From Gammaproteobacteria bacterium (GTDB lineage Bacteria > Pseudomonadota > Gammaproteobacteria > Acidiferrobacterales > SZUA-150): a stretch of 64,000 nucleotides of DNA. Where the stretch lies: contig JAOUOD010000001.1 of the NCBI GenBank assembly GCA_029880545.1, forward strand, positions 248,001-312,000. The letters are read 5' to 3'. The notes beneath the pieces are model-generated. The model searched no databases, was not told the DNA's origin, and worked only from the letters and a program-made list of their open reading frames with translations. Below are positions 17,247 to 25,066 of the stretch, piece by piece (position 1 is the first letter of the stretch; every line of letters starts with the position of its first letter). The position numbers were made by a program, and so were the translations under genes.

Positions 17247-18323
17247 ATGGAAGCAGAAAAAATACAGGAAAACACGGGAAATAGAGCAGCGGCCACAATG
17301 AATCAACAACCCAGCCCGGAAATGATTATGCAAACGGCAACCGGATTTTGGGCATCCAAGGTATTGTTGACTGCCGTTGAGTTTGACCTGTTCAGTGTCC
17401 TGGGTAACAGCAGCATGACTGCAGAAGAGCTGGGAGAGCAGCTGGGTATCTGTGAGCGCGGCAGGTACGATTTCTTTGATTCCCTGGTCGCGGCCGGATT
17501 CCTGTTGAGAGAAGGCGACGGAACACCGGGCAAGTACAGCAATACTCTGGATACGGCAACTTTTCTGGACAGATCAAGCCCCGCTTATATTGGCGGCATG
17601 CCGGAAATGCTGAATGCCCGCCTGTTCGGCTTTTGGAATAACCTGGGGGATGCGCTCAGAACCGGCCAGCCTCAAAACGAAAGTAAACATACGGGCAAGC
17701 AGATATTTGAAGAAATCTATTCGGACCAGGCAAGGCTCGGACAGTTTCTTGAGGCCATGACCGGTTTCCAGGCCGGAAACTTCATGCTGTTGGCCGAGAG
17801 GTTCGATTTTGGGCATTACAGAACTGTCAGTGATATCGGTGGCGCGCTGGGACTGTTGTCACGCATAGTTGCCGGTCGCCATCCGCACTTGCAGTTGACA
17901 ACATTCGACTTGCCGCCGGTTGCTCCGCAGGCACAAAAGCATGTTGATGCGGCAGGCATGAGTGATCGTATACAGGTATTGTCCGGAGATTTTTTTGTTG
18001 ATGACCTGCCTGCCGCGGAGGTGATTACAATGGGCAACATCTTGCATGACTGGAATCTCGAGCAAAAAAAGATGCTGATAAGGAAAGTCTACGATGCCTT
18101 GCCCGCTGGCGGTGCCTTTATTGCTATTGAAAACCTGATTGATGACGGAAGAAGGGAAAACCTGTTCGGCTTGCTGATGTCTTTGAACATGCTTATCGAG
18201 GCGGGCGATGCATTTGATTACACGGGAGAGAATTTCCGCGAGTGGTGCACGGAAGCCGGCTTTAGCCGATTCGATATCATCAGCCTGGCCGGGCCGACAA
18301 GCGCTGCGGTTGCATATAAATGA
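17247..18323 (+). CDS. SAM-dependent O-methyltransferase (acetylserotonin/hydroxyneurosporene type)
   Basis: The 358-aa protein has the N-terminal dimerisation winged helix (about 15-100, MTAEELGEQLG) and a Rossmann methyltransferase domain. The SAM motif is VSDIGGALGLLSRIVAGRHPHL, a GGALG variant of the usual GGGxG. HDWNLEQKKMLIRKVYDALPAGG includes the His that acts as base in plant-type O-methyltransferases. It should methylate a hydroxyl on a small aromatic or isoprenoid-like molecule; the substrate is unknown. GAGGAG lies seven bases before this ATG, so the TTG at 17223 is not used. Expression is probably controlled by the divergent LysR regulator. Confidence 0.92.
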   Translation: MEAEKIQENTGNRAAATMNQQPSPEMIMQTATGFWASKVLLTAVEFDLFSVLGNSSMTAEELGEQLGICERGRYDFFDSLVAAGFLLREGDGTPGKYSNTLDTATFLDRSSPAYIGGMPEMLNARLFGFWNNLGDALRTGQPQNESKHTGKQIFEEIYSDQARLGQFLEAMTGFQAGNFMLLAERFDFGHYRTVSDIGGALGLLSRIVAGRHPHLQLTTFDLPPVAPQAQKHVDAAGMSDRIQVLSGDFFVDDLPAAEVITMGNILHDWNLEQKKMLIRKVYDALPAGGAFIAIENLIDDGRRENLFGLLMSLNMLIEAGDAFDYTGENFREWCTEAGFSRFDIISLAGPTSAAVAYK

Positions 18324-18409
18324 TAGACGGCGAATCATGCTGTTGACGGCGATCACGGCAAATTCGTAATCTGTCGGTACCGGCGCGTATGGCGACAGGC
18401 GTTGGGCTG

Positions 18410-18439
18410 AAAAAAGCCGGGCCGACCTGGTCGGCCCGG
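18410..18439 (-). terminator. Terminator of the Cache-domain gene
   Basis: Eleven-base perfect arms (18417-18427 and 18429-18439) rich in GC are followed on the minus strand by a run of Ts (18415-18410). It lies just after the stop codon at 18457. Confidence 0.92.
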
Positions 18440-18456
18440 TTGACAGTGACGCGACG

Positions 18457-18933
18457 TTACTTGTCTGCGTACTTGCCACTACCGACGATGTAGCCCTTTC
18501 CATCATTACCCTTGGCGAGCTCAAAGTAGGTTACTTTGTGTTCCACCTTCCGGGTTTTCGGGTTTTCAAAATAGTAGTCCACCCAGCCTTTACCATCTTT
18601 TTTCGCTACCGTGAGCATTTCGTCACGGTACATTTTTCCCTTGCTGTCAGGTTTACCCTTGACGTTCTTCCCGACCACTTTGGCCTTGATGGCATGAGCC
18701 GCAACATTGAGGTCAGTATCAAAAACGAAAATATACAGGGCGGGATTGTTCTTGTCCTTGTACGGGTGTTCGGCCCGGGTAATGCGCTCGAGAGTGCGCA
18801 GCGTATCTTTTTCAATATCCTGTTTTGTCTGTTGAACCAGCGCAATGACCTGTTCGGAGGTCTGTGCGCTGAAGGCGGCGAACGGTGCCATTACCAGTGC
18901 CAGTGTGGTCAGTAGTTTCGATATTGTTTTCAT
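18457..18933 (-). CDS. Secreted single-Cache-domain protein
   Basis: The 158-aa protein has a signal peptide (MKTISKLLTTLALVMAPFAAFSA) and a Cache domain of the sCache_2 type: a helix (SEQVIALVQQTKQDIEKD), then strands with YIFVFDTDLNVAAHAI, GWVDYYFENPKTRKVEHKVTYFE and GYIVGSGKY. Cache domains bind small organic ligands and are usually the sensing part of kinases or chemoreceptors; here the domain stands alone in the periplasm with no membrane anchor. AGGAGAGG precedes the ATG at 18933; the longer frame to 19098 has no SD. The upstream region carries 11-bp TTA repeats (19115-19147). Confidence 0.9.
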   Translation of the reverse strand: MKTISKLLTTLALVMAPFAAFSAQTSEQVIALVQQTKQDIEKDTLRTLERITRAEHPYKDKNNPALYIFVFDTDLNVAAHAIKAKVVGKNVKGKPDSKGKMYRDEMLTVAKKDGKGWVDYYFENPKTRKVEHKVTYFELAKGNDGKGYIVGSGKYADK

Positions 18934-19338
18934 GCTGCCTCTCCTAATTTCGAATAAATAGATATGGCATTCGGGGCCTGCGTCCGGCTGCGCTTTTCCT
19001 GTTTTGCACAACAGCGGAAAATGCCGTTGGCGAGTCATGAACGGGGTGATGCCGACAAAGCCCTGAACCGGAATCAGCATAAGAGATTCTCCCGGCAAAG
19101 TTATTGGTACCGCATAAAGAAGTTGTTAGGAATGTGTTAAGAAACTGAAATTCTTGTCCAGGCGATTGAAATTGCGCACGAACCGGGTCTCTGAAGCCAA
19201 TACAACGGTTCAGATTCCGGGGCCGGAAGCTCGCCGGCGCAGGCTGCGGAACGGTTGCCGGTTTCAGCAGCCTGCGCCGGGCCAGGTCGGCGAGAGACGG
19301 TGTTGAAGAAGTCGGTTGGCCTGGTCAGGCGTCCCGAA
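18934..19338. other. Intergenic region upstream of the Cache gene
   Basis: The 405-bp stretch contains repeat site B. The rest shows a GC-rich segment (19195-19330) with no SD-supported open frame and no clear terminator for the small secreted protein gene that ends at 19339. Confidence 0.5.
19115..19147. promoter_or_regulatory. 11-bp-pitch TTA repeats (site B), upstream of Cache gene
   Basis: Three consecutive direct repeats: TAAAGAAGTTG at 19115, TTAGGAATGTG at 19126 and TTAAGAAACTG at 19137. They lie 182-214 bases before the Cache start codon. The orientation relative to the downstream gene is the same as at sites A, C and D. Confidence 0.55.
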
Positions 19339-19635
19339 CTACTTTTTTGTGTAGTCCATACCGCCAAAAGTTACTTTGCCGCAGTCTGCGGAAAAGCTGC
19401 CCGGTTGGGCCATCCCGTTACAGTCCAGGGATACGGCAGAACCGCCTTTTGGTATGCCTTTGCAGTCAGACGTGTTGTTTCCGAACGCCATGACGGCTGA
19501 GCCATCGGCGCTGAAAGTAATGGTGGCGCCATGGTCATTGGCATAGGTACCGGTACATGCCAGCGTGGCATCTTCGGCAAGAGCTGAGAATGACAGAAAA
19601 CCAAGCAAAACCGGGACAGCGATTGTTATTTTCAT
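19339..19635 (-). CDS. Small secreted protein, 98 aa, unknown
   Basis: A signal peptide (MKITIAVPVLLGFLSFSALA) is followed by about 78 residues with four Cys residues (CTGTY, DCKG, DCNG, DCGK), probably two disulfides, and a high content of Gly, Ser and Asp. I do not recognise the family. AAGGGG lies about six bases before the ATG. It ends DYTKK. Confidence 0.75.
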   Translation of the reverse strand: MKITIAVPVLLGFLSFSALAEDATLACTGTYANDHGATITFSADGSAVMAFGNNTSDCKGIPKGGSAVSLDCNGMAQPGSFSADCGKVTFGGMDYTKK

Positions 19636-19960
19636 GATAACCCCTTAATTACTGAATTGGCGACGTGCCAAAAATCAGTCTAGGACAGTCGCAAGACTTC
19701 GCAACCATGGGAACAAGAATTCCTGGCAGCCACAATCAGCCAAACAACTGATTATGAATACAGGACGACGGCTGCGCCGGGAAATCAGGATCCCGGGTTC
19801 CCGTCCCGGGAGCCCGGTCTCCAAAGGTGATGTTGTCGACCCGCAGCCGGCGTGACGCGCGCGGATCGAAACGAACAGCCGGGCCAGGGGAGCCAGATAG
19901 ACCAGTCAGCCCAAAAAAGCCCCGACCCGGCGTCGGGTGTGAGAATTGCTGATACCGGCT
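19636..19960. other. Intergenic region between small secreted protein and mddA-like genes
   Basis: It holds the mddA-like terminator (19913-19937) at one end and the promoter side of the 98-aa gene at the other. No gene is seen. Confidence 0.5.
19913..19937 (-). terminator. Terminator of the mddA-like gene
   Basis: CCCGAC (19921-19926) pairs with GTCGGG (19932-19937). On the minus strand the stem is followed by six Ts (19918-19913). Confidence 0.75.
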
Positions 19961-20689
19961 TCAGGCAAAAAACCTGGGTATCAGCATAGGGGTTGAACTG
20001 CTGTATCCGGGGTATTCCGGCAATGCCTTTTTCAGATCATTTTCTTCAAACTGGACGCCCATAAAGATGTATAGCGTGCAGCCCAATGCAAAGACAAGGT
20101 GGCCGACGGTCATGACCGGTGTTGCCCAGAAGCCAATGATTAATCCAGTCATCATCGGATGGCGCACGCACCGGTACAAAAAAGGCTTCCTGAATGGCAG
20201 GCTGGTGTAGGGCTTGCCCTGGAAGTACAGCCAGACCTGCCTCAACCCGAACAGATCAAAGTGATTAATCTGGAAAGACGCCAGGAACACAATGGCCCAG
20301 CCCAGTGCGAACAGGGCATAGATGCCGGCCACCGCAGTTGAATTTTCCACATGCCAGATGACACCACCCATGGGCTGCCAGTAATAGACAATGGCGGCGA
20401 GTATCAGGCTGGTGGCCAGCACGAAAGTGCTGCGCTCCACGGCTGGCGGGATAATTGTTGTCCACCAGCGCTTGAAAGCCGGCCTGGCCATGATCGTATG
20501 CTGTATGGCAAACAGGGCCATCAGTCCCAGGTTGATAGCCAGCGCCTTGGGCAAGTTGACCGGACCCAGCGTATCCAGAGAAGGGCTGACCAGGATATTG
20601 CCAATAAACAGGATGCTGTAGTTGAAGACGGCAAAAAACAGGGCGTAGGAAACCAGGCCATAGCCGAGTGTGAGAATTCGTCCAATCAT
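19961..20689 (-). CDS. mddA: MddA-like methanethiol S-methyltransferase
   Basis: This 242-aa membrane protein has about six hydrophobic segments and the NnrU/isoprenylcysteine-methyltransferase-like signature: ALFAIQHTIMARPAFKRWWT, VERSTFVLATSL, INHFDLFGLRQVWLYFQGKPY and LYRCVRHPMMTGLIIGFWATPVMTVGHL. This matches MddA, which methylates methanethiol with SAM to give dimethyl sulfide. Plain NnrU relatives are the alternative, but the HFDLFGLRQVW and RHPMM blocks favour MddA. GGAGG lies seven bases before the ATG. It is divergent from a winged-helix/TPR regulator, and the shared promoter holds repeat site D. Confidence 0.85.
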   Translation of the reverse strand: MIGRILTLGYGLVSYALFFAVFNYSILFIGNILVSPSLDTLGPVNLPKALAINLGLMALFAIQHTIMARPAFKRWWTTIIPPAVERSTFVLATSLILAAIVYYWQPMGGVIWHVENSTAVAGIYALFALGWAIVFLASFQINHFDLFGLRQVWLYFQGKPYTSLPFRKPFLYRCVRHPMMTGLIIGFWATPVMTVGHLVFALGCTLYIFMGVQFEENDLKKALPEYPGYSSSTPMLIPRFFA

Positions 20690-20809
20690 GTTTAACCTCC
20701 GATATTCGTAAAAGTGAAAACGGCCAATGCCGTGCCGGCGAAACTACCCGGGTACACAATCTTTTTTGCGGCTGAGATTTGGAGATTTGTGGAAGAAAGT
20801 TCGCAGGTT

Positions 20810-20842
20810 TTACTAACTTGTTAGAATTCAATTAGTTATAAT
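20810..20842. promoter_or_regulatory. 11-bp-pitch TTA repeats (site D), mddA/regulator promoter
   Basis: Three direct repeats: TTACTAACTTG at 20810, TTAGAATTCAA at 20821 and TTAGTTATAAT at 20832. They lie 121-153 bases before the mddA-like start and 44-76 bases before the divergent regulator start, so one site could control both genes. Confidence 0.6.
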
Positions 20843-20885
20843 CATACTTATTTCAGCGCGCACACTGTGAAAACAGCGGGTAATA

Positions 20886-22568
20886 ATGAACCAGACAAAC
20901 AGCATTAGCCCGGATACCCCATTTTTTATCTCGGATTGGCTGGTGGAGCCGAGCCTCGGCAGGATCAGCCGTGGCGAAGACATGGTGAAACTGGAGCCCA
21001 AGGTTGTGGAGGTGTTGCTGCGGCTGGCCCAGGAGCCGGGAGAAGTTGTCAGCCGGGAACAACTGGAAAATGATGTCTGGCACGGACGCATTGTTGGTTA
21101 TGATTCCCTGGCCACCACAATTATCAAGTTGCGCAAGGCATTTGATGATGATTCGAGAAATCCGGCCATTATTGAAACTGTACCCAAGCGTGGGTACCGG
21201 CTGATTGCGCACGTATCTATTGCTGATCCCGGTGCCACAGTCGCCACTGCCGGTATCCCTCGAGCCAGGAGCCAGCGATACCAGCTGATGGCGGTGCTTT
21301 TTGTTGTTATTGCTGTGTTAGCCATGGTGCCGTGGCGTTTTGATGAGTCAGCAAGCCCGCCTGATGTGGCTAATGTCCATGCTAACAACAAGACTTCGGT
21401 TGCGGTTCTGCCATTCAAGAACCTGAGTGATGACGAAAAACAGGACTACTTCAGCGACGGCATGACTGCTGACCTGATTACAGACCTGTCCCAACTGTCG
21501 CAGTTGTCGGTAATCGCGCGTAACAGTGTGTTTGTCTACAGGAACCAGGACGTGGACGTGAGAACAGTCGGCAAGGAACTGGGTGTCCAGTATGTAGTGG
21601 AAGGCAGCGTACGCAAGATCGGAAGAACTGTACGTATTTCGGCCCGGCTGACTGATACCGCTAACGGCTATAATTTGTGGGCTGAACGTTTCGATGGACG
21701 GCTGGATGATGTGTTCGCGTTGCAAGACCGCGTCGCAGCAGAAATAGTGAAATCTCTTGAGCTCAAGCTGACCGAGTTTGAACAAGCGCAACTGTTGCAC
21801 AAGTACACAAAAAGTGTCGAGGCCTACGACCAGTTCCTGAAGGGGTGGCAATATTTCTGGCGGCTGTCCAAGGAGGGAAACCAGGCGGCACGTGACGCGT
21901 ATTTAAAGGCTGTCGCGCTAGATAAACATTTTGCCCGCGCGTATGCCAATCTTGCACTCACTTATTCATACGAACATTTGAATGGCTGGAGCACTGATAC
22001 CGAAGAAACGCTGCGAATTGCCAATGAATATGCCAACAAGGCCGTAGCGCTTGATAGCACGATATCTCAGGTGTACTGGGCGCTGGGCGTCACCCAGGTA
22101 TACAGCCGGGATTATGCAGAAGCACTGAAAACTGCGCACAAGGCGCTGGAGCTGAACCCGAATTACGCAGACAGTTATGGGTTGCTGGCCACTGTTCTGA
22201 ACTACTCCGGAAAACCGGAGCAGGCGCTGGATGCAATGGCGCACGCAATGCGCCTGAACCCGCGTTATCCCTCTATATACCAGCTGATGAGAGGTGAAAT
22301 GTTTTTCAACGCGCACAGGTATGACAAGGCAATTGATGATTTCAGGCGGGCGCTCGAAATCAACCCGGAAGCACAGGAAGGCAGGCTTTGGCTGGCGGCT
22401 GCACTCGCCTACGCGAATGAAACGGATGACGCCGAATGGCAGATTGACCAGGTGCGGGTACATGATCCGGAGCTGACGCTGTCGCGATTTGAGGCGGCGA
22501 TACCATTAAAGGATCCGATTCAAAGAAAACACCTGGTTGACGGGATCAGTCGTGCTGGAATGAAGTAA
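20886..22568 (+). CDS. Winged-helix membrane regulator with TolB_N-like and TPR domains (CadC-like)
   Basis: The 560-aa protein has an OmpR/PhoB-type DNA-binding winged helix (about 12-110, with LEPKVVEVLLRLAQEPGEVVSREQL and VPKRGYRLIA), one membrane segment (about 132-150), a TolB_N/FlgO-like domain (about 170-285: SVAVLPFKNLSDDEKQDYFSDGM ... VVEGSVRKIGRTVRI) and about six TPRs (300-555). It should bind DNA from the membrane and sense in the periplasm, like CadC. No receiver domain or phospho-site is present. A paralog is at 33377, and the same C-terminal half occurs in the cyclase at 26899. The start codon has only a weak SD. Confidence 0.92.
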   Translation: MNQTNSISPDTPFFISDWLVEPSLGRISRGEDMVKLEPKVVEVLLRLAQEPGEVVSREQLENDVWHGRIVGYDSLATTIIKLRKAFDDDSRNPAIIETVPKRGYRLIAHVSIADPGATVATAGIPRARSQRYQLMAVLFVVIAVLAMVPWRFDESASPPDVANVHANNKTSVAVLPFKNLSDDEKQDYFSDGMTADLITDLSQLSQLSVIARNSVFVYRNQDVDVRTVGKELGVQYVVEGSVRKIGRTVRISARLTDTANGYNLWAERFDGRLDDVFALQDRVAAEIVKSLELKLTEFEQAQLLHKYTKSVEAYDQFLKGWQYFWRLSKEGNQAARDAYLKAVALDKHFARAYANLALTYSYEHLNGWSTDTEETLRIANEYANKAVALDSTISQVYWALGVTQVYSRDYAEALKTAHKALELNPNYADSYGLLATVLNYSGKPEQALDAMAHAMRLNPRYPSIYQLMRGEMFFNAHRYDKAIDDFRRALEINPEAQEGRLWLAAALAYANETDDAEWQIDQVRVHDPELTLSRFEAAIPLKDPIQRKHLVDGISRAGMK

Positions 22569-22624
22569 TCTCTGGGCTCGCCGTAGCGAGTGCAGCCACT
22601 TTGGGCGTGACTGACTGGCAATGC

Positions 22625-23020
22625 TCAGGAAATCAGCTGGTCCCGCACCAGTTCCAGCGCTTCATCCGTGCGTTCCGCTGATATGGCCACGACGGTATCG
22701 TCGGCGTCCCGCTTGATAATGCGAATACTGCGCAGATTGATGCCGGCATCGCTGAATTTTCGTGCCACCTTGGCCAGGGCGCCGGGCCTGTCCTCCAGCC
22801 GTATCAGGATGGCTTCCTCGGTGATGGCCTGCAACCCGGGTTTGCTGCTGAGTATATCCAGCGCTTCGTCATATCGATCCACGGTCAGGATTGTAACCGC
22901 TGTGTCCTTGAAGCTTTCAGCGTCAAGGGTTTCAATGTTTATCCCTTGCTGTCCAAGCTCTTCGGTAATCTCGGCCAGCAGCCCGGGATGATTGTCGTAG
23001 ATCAGTGTAATCTGTTTCAT
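22625..23020 (-). CDS. Tandem ACT-domain protein
   Basis: The 131-aa protein consists of two ACT domains (about 1-65 and 70-131): ITLIYDNHPGLLAEITEELGQQGINIETL and LIRLEDRPGALAKVARKFSDAGINLRSI. ACT pairs bind amino acids and regulate metabolic enzymes. Its start overlaps the stop of the histidine decarboxylase gene by four bases (ATGA), so the two are translationally coupled. The likely job is to sense histidine or a related amino acid for that enzyme, which is inferred from the coupling. Confidence 0.9.
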   Translation of the reverse strand: MKQITLIYDNHPGLLAEITEELGQQGINIETLDAESFKDTAVTILTVDRYDEALDILSSKPGLQAITEEAILIRLEDRPGALAKVARKFSDAGINLRSIRIIKRDADDTVVAISAERTDEALELVRDQLIS

Positions 23021-24201
23021 GATGACTCCCCGGATGAACTGGATGCCTGGGATACGTCGTTCAGGTAATCAACTATAAAAGCCTCGATCATGCCGCGGTT
23101 GACGTGTGGCATGGTGATGATATGGGCGATTTCGGCGTGTACCGCCAGTTGCCACTTGCGAATGATATCCAGGCTCGGCCGCGGGAATACAACCGTGTTG
23201 GAGTTGTGATGTCGCCAGGCATCAACGCCGGACTGCCTGAGCTGGTTCACCGCGTATTCCGCCTGGTCTATGCATTGGCGGACGATGGTCCTTAATCCGT
23301 CAAGCCCGTGCAGGTGGAAGGCATACCACAGGAACAGCGGCGTAATGGCATTGCGGGAGCCGGACAAGGTTGTATCCAGTGTTCCGATATATTCAATGGA
23401 GCGGGCAATGCGACGAACAATATCCTTGTTGGCCAGCACGACGCCGCAGGGCAATGGTGAGCCAATCATTTTGTGACCACTGATGGAAATGGAGTTGACC
23501 CTGGCGGCGAAGTCGAATGGTTGCGGTTCATCAACAAACGGCAGGATCATGCCACTCAGTGCAGCATCAACGTGAATATAGTATGAAGGCAGGGCCAGGC
23601 CCTTCATGATGCCGTGTATGGTATCGATATTGTCAACGGCACCTTTCATGGTGGTGCCGATGTTGGCAAATATTATCGGCGGAACATCGCGATGTATGCG
23701 GATGGTTTCGCGCAGGTCATCGTAATCAATTTCACCGTTTGGCTGGCTCTTGATCATGATGCTGCGAGCATGCAAGACACGAAGGATCTTGCTGACACTG
23801 TAGTGGGTGTCTTCCGAGTAGTAGACCATGCCATCGGGATAAAGCTCGCGCCCGAGGTAGATGCCATACATGTTGCCCTCGGTGCCACCGTTGGTGATAT
23901 ATCCCCAGGTGGAGTCAACCTCACCGTGCGTTAGCCGGGTGAACTCGTCGATGACTTCGCGCTCGATATCATGAGTATTGAGTCGGTAAATGGAGGGCGA
24001 AAACGGGTCGCCGACATTATTCAGCGAGAACTCCATAAACCTGAACAACGGTGAATAATCGTACTGAAGTGAACAAGGGTAGCCGACAAAACTGCTGGCA
24101 ACGCCCTTCACTTCCTTATAAAGCTCATCGAGCCGTTCCTGGTCATGTGTCGAGAGCTGCCCGGGAGCTGGCGGCGAATCTGCTGGTATCGGGTCCTGCA
24201 T
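23017..24201 (-). CDS. hdc: PLP-dependent histidine decarboxylase
   Basis: The 394-aa protein follows the enterobacterial PLP-type histidine decarboxylase closely: WGYITNGGTEGNMYGIYLGRELYPDG, YYSEDTHYSVSKI, IKSQPNGEIDYDDL, HVDAALSGMILPFVDEPQPFDF and SGHKMIGSPLPCGVV. Lys244 is the PLP lysine and Asp212 the pyridine-binding Asp. It converts histidine to histamine and CO2 in the cytoplasm. A related group II decarboxylase acting on another amino acid cannot be fully excluded. GAGGAC precedes the ATG. It forms an operon with the ACT-domain gene. No histidine/histamine antiporter gene is next to it. Confidence 0.9.
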   Translation of the reverse strand: MQDPIPADSPPAPGQLSTHDQERLDELYKEVKGVASSFVGYPCSLQYDYSPLFRFMEFSLNNVGDPFSPSIYRLNTHDIEREVIDEFTRLTHGEVDSTWGYITNGGTEGNMYGIYLGRELYPDGMVYYSEDTHYSVSKILRVLHARSIMIKSQPNGEIDYDDLRETIRIHRDVPPIIFANIGTTMKGAVDNIDTIHGIMKGLALPSYYIHVDAALSGMILPFVDEPQPFDFAARVNSISISGHKMIGSPLPCGVVLANKDIVRRIARSIEYIGTLDTTLSGSRNAITPLFLWYAFHLHGLDGLRTIVRQCIDQAEYAVNQLRQSGVDAWRHHNSNTVVFPRPSLDIIRKWQLAVHAEIAHIITMPHVNRGMIEAFIVDYLNDVSQASSSSGESS

Positions 24202-24304
24202 GTCCTCACCTTCGATATCCGGTATGAAACACGTTCAAACGGTTGTCAGTATAGCAAACTCCAGCAGTTGTACAGGGCATTATGCGAATTTGTTTTATTG
24301 CCTG

Positions 24305-24925
24305 TCAGGAAGTCTTTATCGGCCTGTTGCGCCATAAATAATAAGTAGCGATGCTGCGATAGGGTCGCCAGCGCGCGGCGATGTCCAGGTAGTCTTTCCG
24401 TAATGCGTCGGCAGCAAGAGAGTAGTGTCGCTGCATGGATTGTCGCAATACCAGGTCATCAACCGGAAAAACATCAGGGCGACGCAGTGCGTTCATCAGG
24501 AACATGTCAATGGTCCATGGCCCTATTCCCGGCAACTGGATAAGCATCTTGCGAATGCTGTCGTCATCCAGATGCACCAGTTTGCGAAAGTTGATGTCGC
24601 CCTCGTTTACTGCGAGCGACAGTTGCCTGACATAGCGAACCTTGTTGCTTGACAGTCCGCAGGCACGAAGCTCTGTACTGTCCAGGCTGGCCAGTTTGGG
24701 CGCCTGGAACCTGGTGCCACCCTGCCTGGTGAGCAGGCGTTTTTCAATGGTCTGCCCGGCCTTGACCGACAATTGCTGATTGATAATGGCGCTTACGAGG
24801 CTGTGAAAGTGCGGTGTCCCGGGCCGGCCAAGATCCAGGGGACCGGAGTGCCTGATTAATAATGCCATCACCGAATCGGTTTTTGACAAGTGTCTTGTTG
24901 CCTGTTCAATCTCTGTGTCATTCAT
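24305..24925 (-). CDS. DNA-3-methyladenine glycosylase II (AlkA-type HhH-GPD)
   Basis: The 206-aa protein has the HhH-GPD core: FHSLVSAIINQQLSVKAGQTI, the hairpin LPGIGPWTIDMFLMNAL and the catalytic Asp157 in DVFPVDDLVLRQ, then WRPYRSIATYYLWR. It removes alkylated purines from DNA. The N-terminal TBP-like domain of E. coli AlkA is missing, as in the shorter bacterial and yeast MAG1 type. The open frame runs far upstream, to 26113, but that part is antisense to the HAMP/GAF gene; the ATG at 24925 begins the conserved protein. Confidence 0.92.
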   Translation of the reverse strand: MNDTEIEQATRHLSKTDSVMALLIRHSGPLDLGRPGTPHFHSLVSAIINQQLSVKAGQTIEKRLLTRQGGTRFQAPKLASLDSTELRACGLSSNKVRYVRQLSLAVNEGDINFRKLVHLDDDSIRKMLIQLPGIGPWTIDMFLMNALRRPDVFPVDDLVLRQSMQRHYSLAADALRKDYLDIAARWRPYRSIATYYLWRNRPIKTS

Positions 24926-25066
24926 GGGCGAATCTTTCAGTTGTGCCGGACAGGTGTTTGCCGGGTCGGCGTTGAACTTTTTGGATATGACTGTGTCGAA
25001 GCTGCGTATGGATTCATCGATAACCGCCGGCTCCGACGAGACACAGTCTAAAGAAAGGGTTCGACC

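Noticed and set aside
19137-19367. Minus-strand 76-aa open frame overlapping the end of the 98-aa gene
   Set aside because: No SD, no signal peptide; it overlaps a better-supported gene and repeat site B.
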